A DNA stretch of 7,572 nucleotides from Caldifarciminota bacterium UBA2202 (GCA_002327905.1 DCUY01000121.1:1-7572), one strand, 5' to 3'; shown: positions 1 through 7,027, counted from the stretch's first letter. A program made the numbers and translations. Notes: generated by a model not told the origin, from the letters alone.

Positions 1-29
1 TATTAACTGTTTGATTTTGTTTTGCGCAC

Positions 30-135
30 GGCACACGGCTCATGGCACATGGCGTCTTTGTCTCGCTCATGGCACAAGGCTCACGGCTCGTGGCGTCTTT
101 TTATCTCGTGGCACGAGGGCACAGCGTCGGCTCGC
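30..135 (+). repeat. Degenerate 7-nt-period array, GGC-type (5' copy)
   Basis: Read on the + strand, the segment falls into heptamers of form GGC-W-C-R-N: GGCACAC (30), GGCTCAT (37), GGCACAT (44), GGCACAA (71), GGCTCAC (78), GGCTCGT (85), GGCACGA (110), GGCTCGC (129). Two longer spacers beginning GGCGTCTTT (51-70 and 92-109) separate the heptamer runs. A word TTTGATTTTG (10-19) precedes the array and recurs inverted at 7345-7354, next to the related 3' array. The open reading frames here translate to repeated Ala-His-Gly-like peptides and are products of the repeat, not genes. The function is unknown; arrays of this style are familiar from environmental bacterial genomes. Confidence 0.8.
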
Positions 136-148
136 AACCCGTAATTTC

Positions 149-190
149 TTTTACCTTTTACCTGATACCTGTCACCTATCCCCTCCTGCC
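149..190 (+). repeat. Second 7-nt-period array, TNNNACC-type
   Basis: Six consecutive heptamers in strict register: TTTTACC (149), TTTTACC (156), TGATACC (163), TGTCACC (170), TATCCCC (177) and TCCTGCC (184). The first two are identical and the later ones degenerate progressively. The next heptamer in phase, ACTTGAC (191-197), contains most of the -35 hexamer of the promoter. The consensus differs from the GGC-type array just upstream, so two heptamer families sit side by side in one intergenic space. No coding function is likely. Confidence 0.75.
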
Positions 191-192
191 AC

Positions 193-220
193 TTGACTAT
201 TATTTATTTATTCATACAAT
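193..220 (+). promoter_or_regulatory. Sigma-70-type promoter of the aminotransferase-serA operon
   Basis: A -35 box TTGACT (193-198; consensus TTGACA) is followed after 16 nt by a -10 box TACAAT (215-220; consensus TATAAT). The surrounding stretch is strongly AT-rich. Transcription would start near 227, giving a leader of about 26 nt that contains the AGGAGG ribosome binding site at 243-248. No operator palindrome or riboswitch fits in so short a leader. Called by eye from hexamer match and spacing. Confidence 0.6.
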
Positions 221-253
221 ATATAAGTCATCTTTAAATTATAGGAGGACTTT

Positions 254-1321
254 ATGCATAAAAAATTGTTCATACCGGGTCCTACGGAAGTCGTCAAAGA
301 GGTGCTCGATGCAATGGCATCTGAGATGATAGGACACAGGATGAAGGAGTTTTCAGAGCTTTACAATGCAGTAGAGCCGAAGCTACAGCAGGCGCTTTAT
401 ACAAAGAACAGAGTTCTTATGTTTACATCATCCGCAACAGGATGCATGGAAGCAACTGTGAGAAACTTTTCCAAGAAGAAGATTTTATCAGGCATGTGCG
501 GAGCCTTTTCCGACAGGTGGTATGACATTGCAGTGGGAAACGGCAAAGCGACAGATCCATTAAAAGTTGAATGGGGAATGGCAATAAAACCTGAGATGGT
601 TGATGAAAAGCTCAAGACCGGACAGTATGATGTCTTCACTCTCGTTCATAATGAGACATCAACAGGTGTAAAGAATCCTATCGAAGAGATTGCGCAGGTA
701 ATGAAAAAATATCCTGATGTGATATTCGCAGTTGATGCGGTATCATCTCTCACGGGATACAAAATTGATGTTGACGCATTGGGAATTGACATCATTCTTG
801 CAGGCGTGCAGAAATGCTTCGCTCTTCCTCCCGGACTCGCAATTATGTCTGTCTCTCCTAAGGCGATTGAGAGAGCAAAGACAGTCGAGAACAGAGGATT
901 CTATTTTGATGTCATAGACATGCTTAAATACGATGAGAAGGGGCAGACCCCGTCGACTCCTTCAATATCACACATCTATGCATTGAATGTGCAGATGGAC
1001 AGAATGCTGAAAGAGGGAATGGAGAACAGATTCGCGCGCCACAAGAAGATGGCTGACATGGTCTTTGACTGGGCAAAATCAAAGGGCATCGAGCTGTTCC
1101 CTGAAAAGGGCTACGAATCATGGACAGTTGTCACTATGAAGAACAACAAGAACTTCAATATCGGGGACCTTAATAAAGAACTCGGGAAGAGAGGAAAAAC
1201 AATCTCAAACGGATACGGCAAATTGAAAGATGTTACATTCAGAATAGCCGCAATGGGCGATTTGATGCCTGCGGATATTCATGAATTGCTTAATGATATT
1301 AATGACATCCTAAAAATTTAG
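254..1321 (+). CDS. Class V PLP-dependent aminotransferase, probable phosphoserine aminotransferase (serine-glyoxylate/alanine-glyoxylate aminotransferase type)
   Basis: A 355-residue cytosolic fold-type I PLP enzyme of the small class V group, full length for the family. Visible landmarks are the N-terminal P-G-P turn (8-10), a cofactor-phosphate loop S59-S60-A61-T62-G63, H132-N133-E134-T135-S136-T137-G138, the cofactor-pyridine aspartate in VDAVSS (D161), the Schiff-base lysine K187 in AGVQKCFALPPG, and the C-terminal R330 in FRIAAMGD expected to bind the substrate carboxylate. The start is fixed by AGGAGG (243-248), 5 nt upstream. Its stop codon overlaps the Shine-Dalgarno of serA, so the two are one operon. 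In several thermophiles and archaea an enzyme of this type sits beside serA and makes phosphoserine in place of classical SerC; I infer the same role here. Serine-glyoxylate or alanine-glyoxylate transamination remains possible because substrate specificity cannot be read from these motifs. Confidence 0.88.
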   Translation: MHKKLFIPGPTEVVKEVLDAMASEMIGHRMKEFSELYNAVEPKLQQALYTKNRVLMFTSSATGCMEATVRNFSKKKILSGMCGAFSDRWYDIAVGNGKATDPLKVEWGMAIKPEMVDEKLKTGQYDVFTLVHNETSTGVKNPIEEIAQVMKKYPDVIFAVDAVSSLTGYKIDVDALGIDIILAGVQKCFALPPGLAIMSVSPKAIERAKTVENRGFYFDVIDMLKYDEKGQTPSTPSISHIYALNVQMDRMLKEGMENRFARHKKMADMVFDWAKSKGIELFPEKGYESWTVVTMKNNKNFNIGDLNKELGKRGKTISNGYGKLKDVTFRIAAMGDLMPADIHELLNDINDILKI

Positions 1322-1329
1322 GAGGTTTT

Positions 1330-2232
1330 ATGAAAGTTTTAGTTAGCGATAAAGTCGCGGACAGCGCTGTCGAACAGATGCGTTCTCAGGGGCATAATGT
1401 TACGGTAAAGACAGGAATGACGCCTGAGGAGCTTGAAAAATTTATAGGAGATTTCGAATGCATCATAGTGAGAAGCGCGACAAAAGTAAAAAAGAACATC
1501 ATTGATGCAGGAAAAAATTTGAAACTCGTCATTAGAGGCGGAGTCGGAGTTGATAACATTGATGTAGAGTATGCAAAGAGCAAAAAGATTGAAGTGAAGA
1601 ATACGCCTGCGGCTTCAAGCGAATCTGTCGCTGAGCTTGCAATATCGCACATGCTCTCCCTTGCAAGAGCCCTTCCCATTGCAGACAAGTCAATGAAGGA
1701 GGGAAAGTGGGAGAAGAAAAAGTTCGAAGGCACAGAACTCTACAAAAAGACTCTCGGCATTATAGGTCTCGGAAGAATAGGCAGAGAGGCGGCACGCATA
1801 GGATTTTACGGATTTTCAATGAATGTTTTGGGATATGATCCTTTTGTCAAAGAGGTCTCCGAACCTCCAGTGAAGGTTGTATCTCTTGAAACAATTCTTA
1901 AAGAATCCGATTACATCACACTTCATCTTCCTTTGACTCCTGAATCAAAGCACATGATATCTTCAGCCCAGTTCAAAATGATGAAGAAGAGCGCGTTTTT
2001 GGTCTCCTGCGCAAGAGGCGGAATAGTCGATGAAGTTGCTCTTATTGATGCATTAAAAAATAATGTCATTAAGGGAGCGGCTCTTGATGTATTTGAAACG
2101 GAACCGCCTGCAAGATCCGAGCTCTTTGATCTTGAAAATTTCCTTTCTACTCCTCATGTGGGAGCGCAGACTCTTGAAGCTCAGGAGAGAGTGGCTGATG
2201 AAATAGTTAAAATCATGGCGGAGTACAAATAG
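1330..2232 (+). CDS. serA: D-3-phosphoglycerate dehydrogenase, short form without regulatory domains
   Basis: A 300-residue NAD-dependent D-isomer 2-hydroxyacid dehydrogenase that oxidises 3-phosphoglycerate to phosphohydroxypyruvate, the first committed step of serine synthesis. The substrate domain shows IVRSAT (46-51) and GGVGVDNID (70-78). The Rossmann segment has G146-L-G-R-I-G151 and an acidic D170 after strand two, as expected for NAD. The catalytic triad is R229 (in CARGGIVDE), E258 (in DVFETEPP) and H276 (in STPHVGAQT); the R-to-E and E-to-H spacings of 29 and 18 residues match those of human PHGDH. The protein ends right after the catalytic core, so the ACT/ASB domains that mediate serine feedback in long forms are absent. 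The start is fixed by AGGAGG (1320-1325), which overlaps the upstream stop. An intrinsic terminator lies 51 bp after the stop. A different D-2-hydroxyacid substrate is possible but the operon partner argues for serine synthesis. Confidence 0.92.
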   Translation: MKVLVSDKVADSAVEQMRSQGHNVTVKTGMTPEELEKFIGDFECIIVRSATKVKKNIIDAGKNLKLVIRGGVGVDNIDVEYAKSKKIEVKNTPAASSESVAELAISHMLSLARALPIADKSMKEGKWEKKKFEGTELYKKTLGIIGLGRIGREAARIGFYGFSMNVLGYDPFVKEVSEPPVKVVSLETILKESDYITLHLPLTPESKHMISSAQFKMMKKSAFLVSCARGGIVDEVALIDALKNNVIKGAALDVFETEPPARSELFDLENFLSTPHVGAQTLEAQERVADEIVKIMAEYK

Positions 2233-2241
2233 ACTCTTTCT

Positions 2242-4971
2242 ATGAAATCTGACATCTTCGGATTTCTTATCGGAAAATTTCTGAAGCAGAGAATCATTGA
2301 TTCTCTGCTTCTTTTTTTATCATGCTCATTTCTGCTCTCAACCATATTCTCCTTCTTATACAATTATCTACTGCCTCATGCATGGATTCTCTTGTCTGCA
2401 ATCTTTCTCTTATTCCTGTATTTTACGGTTAAAATTTCTATTCTTGCTTCAAAAAGGCAATATCAGATTGAGATTCTCAATGCTTATAATCCTCATCTGA
2501 GGAATATCATTATTGCGGCATACGAATGTGAATCAAAAAAAGTAAAAAACAGTATTGAAAAAGAATTGATTGAAGAATTCGAACATACTGACAAGAATCT
2601 TTTCAAATTTTATTCTTCAATAAAAAGGAATAGAAATATTCGGATTTTGTTTATATCAATGATTCTGTTTTTTCTAGTCCTGCTTTTATTCCCTCTGCAT
2701 TTCTCAAATATGCTCTCTTTGACTGAAAAATCGGCAGTGATTGAACCTTTTGAAGGAAGTGTAAAAGCTACAGGATACAATCTGGGAACAATAGCGGGGA
2801 GCATTAAAATTGAATACAAAGGCAGAGTCTGCAAATTCCGCAGTGATTTCGATTATAATGACAGCGCGTTCCTATTCTTCTCAGGACCGGCAGTGAAGAG
2901 CAATGTTCTTTTATACGGAAAATTGATTCCTGAAAAATATGATTCGATTATTATAGCTATAGTTCCCAGCAGGTATCAGAAATTACAGCCATTCACGGAA
3001 AAAATACTGAATATTTTTGTTCCTGAATACTCCAAAATAACAGGAGCTGTATTTAAGAACGGGAAGGCAGATACATTTTTTGAAAACAACAAAATTGAAA
3101 ATAATGAAATTAAGCGGATAATGAACAAATACTCTGATTCAGTCTCTGTAAATGTAATAAAGGATGATTCGCCTGCAGTAAAAATGATTATTGAAGAGAG
3201 TGATTTAAAAAATAAGGAGATGATTCTTATACCCTGCGCATACATTGATGATTATGAAGTTGAAAGCGTGGGGATAGTGTTAAAGACTGAAATAGAATCT
3301 CTCAATCTCTCATTTTTAAAGGCGTCCGACTCTCTGACATGGTTCGAAATCAACCTTGGGCAGATAAACGGAAATGCGGGGAGCATAAAGGCATTTGCAA
3401 AAGACAATAATCCGTTCAGAAGGCAGGTGAGTTACTCGCAGGAGATTTATTTCAATAAAAAACTTGACATTATGGAGATGCTCTCCGAAATTGATACGAA
3501 TGAAGCATTTTCGAATTTCAGCGAAGTTTCGGAGAATATAATGAATGAGCTGAATGATAGAAAGCTCGAGCTTCAAAGAGAGAGCGCGGAAAATACAATG
3601 AAGAATTATCAGGAGAATCTTGAGCAGATAAAGGAGGCGATGAGCGAGCTTGAGAGAAATCTGCAGAGGACTTCCGAAAATAATCTGCCTGACGAATTGA
3701 TGAAGCAGATGTTTGAAATCAAAAAAGAGATAGAGAAGATTGACGAGGGACTTTTATCCAAATTGATGGAGAAGGCGAAGAGTATGAACAATGCTTCCCT
3801 GAATAAAGAGAAAATGGCTGAGATTTTGAAGAAGGATTCAAAAGAGATTGAAGATGCTTTGAAACAGCTGGAGAAGATGCTTGAAATGCTGAACAAATTA
3901 AGCGAGATGGAGGGATTTAAGGAAAAGCTTGAGCAGATTTCGCAACTGCAGGATTCTGTCATGACAGGAGATGCAGGAATAGAGCAGAAAACCGTGACCA
4001 AGGAGATAAGCGATGAGATTGAAAGGAACAAAGATTCAGAGAATCTGAAAGAATGGTCGGATGACATGGACTCCTTAAAATCAATGTCCAAAGAGGCGGA
4101 GAAAGAAAAAAAGAAATCCGAAGAGGTGAAGAAGAAGCTTGATCAGCTAAAAGAAGATGTTCTGAAAAAAATGAACAGCATGAGCAATAATCTGCAATAT
4201 GACAAGAATCAGGTTATTCTGACTCTCCTTTCTTTGAATGAAATGATGACTGATAAAAATGAAGTTCTCTCCGTTTACATATCACTGCTTGATTTTACGG
4301 GAGCTAAGAATGATTCGAAAAGTCCGATATTCCTGCTTCTGCAGAGAGGAATAAATATGGCTGAGGATAAAAATACGACTCTTAAAGATATGGCAGACTA
4401 TAATTATTCCCTAATATCATTTCTTTTGAAAAAAAATCCGGCAACAGGGAGCGGAATGTCAATGGAGCAGATGATGGAGAATCTATCATCAATAAGTGAA
4501 GAACAGAAAATGCTTTCACAGACATTGTGGGAAATGTTTAATCAGCAGAGTATGAATGGCGAAATGATGCGGGAGATAGGAAAGTATCAGAGTGAAATAT
4601 CCAAAAAACTTAAAGAACTCGGAGAGAAAGGACCTGATGGCTCAGGACTCAAGGAACTCAGCGATTCTCTTGCAGATGTGGCGGAGAAGATAAAAAACGG
4701 CGAAATAAATGAGGATGTTTTAAAGAAACAGGAGAGGACTCTGAATAAAATGCTGAAACTGACAAAATCCTTATATAAGCAGGGTATAAATGAAAAGAGA
4801 GAGAGCAAACCGGGAAAGGACTATAATGATACTATAAAAAGAGTGATGCCTGAGGATTTTGGATTTAAGAAGAGCGGTATGGAGAAGATGATGATGGAAT
4901 TTTTAAAAGAGTATAGAGACGAAAAAAACAGGTATTATATTAAAAAATATTATATGGAGCTGTTGAAGTGA
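2242..4971 (+). CDS. DUF4175-like three-TM membrane protein with long periplasmic coiled coil
   Basis: 909 residues. Two adjacent N-terminal membrane segments (about 19-41 and 47-68) are followed by a charged loop (70-130), a third segment (about 133-152) preceded by K-R-N-R-N-I-R, and then a long soluble region. The positive-inside rule puts the C-terminal 750 residues in the periplasm. Residues 160-410 look like beta-rich domains, with a short word AGSIK at both 185-189 and 379-383 and a K-D-N segment (387-389) in a context typical of the family. Residues 411-650 are a Glu/Lys/Met-rich coiled coil with almost no aromatic residues. The end (811-860) has the recognisable family tail: a K-x-G-x-I stretch, a K-Q-E-R-T-L box and E-K-R-E-S-K-P-G; a tyrosine-rich helix (890-907) closes it. 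The family's function is unknown to me; homologues often lie near MoxR/VWA genes. ATG 2242 has no Shine-Dalgarno and a terminator lies over codons 14-26. No later in-frame ATG would keep TM1, so I keep this start. Confidence 0.7.
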   Translation: MKSDIFGFLIGKFLKQRIIDSLLLFLSCSFLLSTIFSFLYNYLLPHAWILLSAIFLLFLYFTVKISILASKRQYQIEILNAYNPHLRNIIIAAYECESKKVKNSIEKELIEEFEHTDKNLFKFYSSIKRNRNIRILFISMILFFLVLLLFPLHFSNMLSLTEKSAVIEPFEGSVKATGYNLGTIAGSIKIEYKGRVCKFRSDFDYNDSAFLFFSGPAVKSNVLLYGKLIPEKYDSIIIAIVPSRYQKLQPFTEKILNIFVPEYSKITGAVFKNGKADTFFENNKIENNEIKRIMNKYSDSVSVNVIKDDSPAVKMIIEESDLKNKEMILIPCAYIDDYEVESVGIVLKTEIESLNLSFLKASDSLTWFEINLGQINGNAGSIKAFAKDNNPFRRQVSYSQEIYFNKKLDIMEMLSEIDTNEAFSNFSEVSENIMNELNDRKLELQRESAENTMKNYQENLEQIKEAMSELERNLQRTSENNLPDELMKQMFEIKKEIEKIDEGLLSKLMEKAKSMNNASLNKEKMAEILKKDSKEIEDALKQLEKMLEMLNKLSEMEGFKEKLEQISQLQDSVMTGDAGIEQKTVTKEISDEIERNKDSENLKEWSDDMDSLKSMSKEAEKEKKKSEEVKKKLDQLKEDVLKKMNSMSNNLQYDKNQVILTLLSLNEMMTDKNEVLSVYISLLDFTGAKNDSKSPIFLLLQRGINMAEDKNTTLKDMADYNYSLISFLLKKNPATGSGMSMEQMMENLSSISEEQKMLSQTLWEMFNQQSMNGEMMREIGKYQSEISKKLKELGEKGPDGSGLKELSDSLADVAEKIKNGEINEDVLKKQERTLNKMLKLTKSLYKQGINEKRESKPGKDYNDTIKRVMPEDFGFKKSGMEKMMMEFLKEYRDEKNRYYIKKYYMELLK
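2283..2318 (+). terminator. Intrinsic terminator inside the 5' end of the DUF4175-like gene
   Basis: Perfect inverted arms GAAGCAGAGAATCA (2283-2296) and TGATTCTCTGCTTC (2298-2311) are separated by one base, so about 12 bp pair with a small loop, followed at once by seven T (2312-2318). This is a canonical rho-independent terminator on the + strand. It begins 51 bp past the serA stop, where a serine-operon terminator would be expected, yet it lies over codons 14-26 of the next gene. Ribosomes starting at 2242 would cover the left arm and prevent folding, so termination may depend on translation of the downstream gene. That regulatory reading is inference; the hairpin itself is plain in the sequence. 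Confidence 0.8.
4956..4971 (+). promoter_or_regulatory. Coupled stop/start junction: GGAG plus GTGA overlap
   Basis: GGAG (4956-4959) lies 8 nt before GTG (4968), and the GTG overlaps the upstream TGA as GTGA (4968-4971). The Shine-Dalgarno is encoded by the Met-Glu codons of the upstream C-terminus M-E-L-L-K. This decides the GTG start of the second trio gene and implies translational coupling. Confidence 0.75.
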
Positions 4972-5807
4972 CTAAGAAACTTACGGTTCTTTTTATAATT
5001 ATATTTTCATTCATTTGTTGCTTCAGTGAAGCTTTGAGCATTGACTCGTCAGCAGTAAAACTGCAGGAGAACTTCTATAGGATGAAGAAAAATGACATTT
5101 CCTCTCTGGACAAAGTTCTCAGTGATGCGTCAAAGAATACTTCTCTGACGCATGATATAGAGAGTCTTGCCTTTTACAATATTGATTTTGATTTCTCGAA
5201 GTATATGAAAAAGAGCTCTCTCTATAAAGAATATCTTGATTTGAGAGAGGCGATTGAAAGTGAGAGCTTTGACAGCAAAAATAAGGATTTGTTTTCATTG
5301 CAGGCATTGATTTTATCAAGAAGATTTGATGAATACAGAGATTTAAAGAAGAGCATCCAAAACTCAAAGGAGATTGATTACCTTGATATGCTGTGCGCTC
5401 TCTTTTCCTCGGATTTTGAAGAGTATCAAAAGATTTTATCATTTTACCTTTCAAAGTATAAAAATGATGCCAAGAGGCCTATTTTGGTGAGATATTATCT
5501 TATGACTTCATACATTTCGGATGGAGAGATATTTCTTCAGCATTTCAAGGGGAAGAATGACAGAACCAGATTATTGGCATCGATTATAGCTAAAGAGACT
5601 CCCCTTATGTATGAATTGCATTTGTCTGAGGGTGATTTGAAGAGCTCAGCAGATATTAAGAAATCCGCAGAGAAAAATGCATCCTATTCAGCCGAGATCC
5701 TTCTCATAGATTATTATTATGGGATTCTAAGGAAGGATGAGATAAATGATTTTGTGATGAATCATACTAAATTCCCATTAAACCAATTTTTGATGGAGCT
5801 CAAATGA
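4968..5807 (+). CDS. Secreted, mostly helical protein of unknown function
   Basis: 279 residues; I do not recognise the family. The N-terminus is a clear Sec signal peptide: K3-K4, a hydrophobic core (about 6-18), then a likely type I cleavage after S-E-A (22). The double Cys at 17-18 has no lipobox context, so a lipoprotein is unlikely. The mature part is rich in Lys, Glu, Ser, Tyr and Leu and reads as successive amphipathic helices, for example around residues 60-80, 105-125, 135-155 and 170-185. That is compatible with a TPR-like or other helical solenoid, but I see no convincing TPR consensus and do not claim one. The GTG start is set by GGAG at 4956-4959 and the 4-nt overlap with the preceding gene. 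Its own stop overlaps the next ATG. Position between two exported proteins suggests a periplasmic partner or adaptor in the same complex. Confidence 0.75.
   Translation: MTKKLTVLFIIIFSFICCFSEALSIDSSAVKLQENFYRMKKNDISSLDKVLSDASKNTSLTHDIESLAFYNIDFDFSKYMKKSSLYKEYLDLREAIESESFDSKNKDLFSLQALILSRRFDEYRDLKKSIQNSKEIDYLDMLCALFSSDFEEYQKILSFYLSKYKNDAKRPILVRYYLMTSYISDGEIFLQHFKGKNDRTRLLASIIAKETPLMYELHLSEGDLKSSADIKKSAEKNASYSAEILLIDYYYGILRKDEINDFVMNHTKFPLNQFLMELK
5795..5807 (+). promoter_or_regulatory. Coupled stop/start junction: GGAG plus ATGA overlap
   Basis: GGAG (5795-5798) lies 5 nt before ATG (5804), which overlaps the upstream TGA as ATGA (5804-5807). As at the previous junction, the Shine-Dalgarno is encoded by Met-Glu codons, here in the upstream C-terminus M-E-L-K. 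Both intra-trio junctions therefore use the same arrangement. Confidence 0.75.
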
Positions 5808-7027
5808 TTCTTATTTTAATTCTTATTCTCTCTTTTAATCTTTCTGCAGATGTCTTTATTCCGATGGATGAATCGCAGAATGACCACTTGAAAGCATACG
5901 GAGTAGTTTACAGAATGCTTGAAAAAGGGTGCAAGTGCCATTGGCTTCTAAATTATATGGGCGGGAGCTTCATCATTGAAAGTGATGAAGATGCTCTAAA
6001 AGAGTGTGCGCTGAATATTGTGACTGCAAATATAATATCCCAGAGCCAGAGGGATGCAATTATTCAAAAAATAACGGATGACGGAAAAAAAGATATTGTT
6101 CTTGAAAAGGCGCCGAAAATAGCAGTCTATTCTCCTCCCGGGAAGGAGCCGTGGGATGACGCAGTCACTCTTGTGCTTGATTATACAGGGATTCCGTATG
6201 AAATTATTTATGACAAAGAAATTTTGAGCGGGAAAATATATGATTATGAGTGGCTTCATCTGCACCATGAGGATTTCACAGGACAATTTGACAGATTCTA
6301 TCTAAATTCAATGAATCAGGAATGGCTGTTAAGCATGATAAGTTTTCAAAAAGAGCAGGCATGGGAATTAGGGTATAAAAAATATTGGATGGTTAAAAGA
6401 GATGCCGCAAAAGAGATTTCAAATTATGTAAAGCGCGGCGGATTCCTATTCTCAATGTGTTCAGGCACAAATACGATAGATGACGCAATTGCCCTTTCAC
6501 AGCAGGATATAATACCGTCTGTTCTCGACGGTGACGGAACTGCGGAGCCGAAGCTTGATTACACAAATACATTCGCATTCACAGGGTTTTCAATGAATGA
6601 TCGGCTCACAATAGATATTGATGACATAAATTACGAACCGGAGAACAAACTCTATTGGGAATTTGAACAATTCACTTTAAATAAATTCGCTCCTCAGACT
6701 GACCCTGTAGAAGCAATGCTCACACAGAATCACACGCAGAAAGTGAATGAATATCTCGGGCGCACCACGACTTTTAGAAAGGACAAACTGAAAAGCAATG
6801 TAATTATTCTCGCTGACGCTTTTGACAATAAATATGCAAAATACATTCATGGAATATATGGTGAGGGATTCTTCACATTTCTTGCGGGACATGACCCTGA
6901 AGATTTCGTACACTATGTTAATGATCCTCCGACAGACCTGAAGTTTCACAAACATTCTCCCGGATACCGCCTGATACTGAACAATGTTCTCTTTCCGGCA
7001 TCTCAGGAGAAGAAGAAAAAGACATAG
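5804..7027 (+). CDS. Secreted protein with class I glutamine-amidotransferase-like Cys motif (family often mislabelled 'asparagine synthetase B')
   Basis: 407 residues, beginning with a short hydrophobic signal-like segment (1-15, probable cleavage after L-S-A) and then D-V-F-I-P-M-D. Strongly conserved-looking blocks follow: HLKAYGVVY (28-36), KAPKIAVYSPPGKEPWDDAV (102-121), a WLHLHHEDFTGQ block (150-161), and RGGFLFSMCSGTNTID (211-226), where C219 sits at a strand-turn-helix position like the nucleophile of class I glutamine amidotransferase folds. Near the end come AGHDPEDFVHYV (361-372) with a candidate partner H363, and a GYRLILNNVLFP block (387-397). I recall this family carrying the name 'asparagine synthetase B' in automatic annotation, but there is no AsnB N-terminal Cys nucleophile and no ATP-pyrophosphatase domain, and the protein is exported, so that name should not be used. 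Activity is unknown. The signal segment lacks the usual N-terminal Lys/Arg, which is odd. It is the last gene of the trio and ends with a Lys-rich tail (403-406). Confidence 0.72.
   Translation: MILILILILSFNLSADVFIPMDESQNDHLKAYGVVYRMLEKGCKCHWLLNYMGGSFIIESDEDALKECALNIVTANIISQSQRDAIIQKITDDGKKDIVLEKAPKIAVYSPPGKEPWDDAVTLVLDYTGIPYEIIYDKEILSGKIYDYEWLHLHHEDFTGQFDRFYLNSMNQEWLLSMISFQKEQAWELGYKKYWMVKRDAAKEISNYVKRGGFLFSMCSGTNTIDDAIALSQQDIIPSVLDGDGTAEPKLDYTNTFAFTGFSMNDRLTIDIDDINYEPENKLYWEFEQFTLNKFAPQTDPVEAMLTQNHTQKVNEYLGRTTTFRKDKLKSNVIILADAFDNKYAKYIHGIYGEGFFTFLAGHDPEDFVHYVNDPPTDLKFHKHSPGYRLILNNVLFPASQEKKKKT

Noticed and set aside
30..190. CRISPR array
   Set aside because: The periodicity is 7 nt with degenerate units and no unique spacers of constant length; no cas genes are present.
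11..329. Two overlapping open frames upstream of the aminotransferase (61 and 95 codons)
   Set aside because: Their translations are repetitive by-products of the heptamer arrays, they lack convincing ribosome binding sites, and the longer one runs into the aminotransferase in another frame.
3609..4091. Long 160-codon open frame on the minus strand
   Set aside because: It is antisense to the Glu/Lys/Met-rich coiled coil. Its Ser/Phe/Ile-rich composition is what the complement of such codons gives.
5010..5040. Lipoprotein signal in the 279-residue protein (Cys17-Cys18)
   Set aside because: Residues before either Cys do not match the L-[A/S/T]-[G/A]-C lipobox, and a good type I cleavage site S-E-A follows.
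5804..7027. Asparagine synthetase B identity
   Set aside because: There is no N-terminal Cys nucleophile, no SGGxDS pyrophosphatase loop, and the protein carries an export signal.
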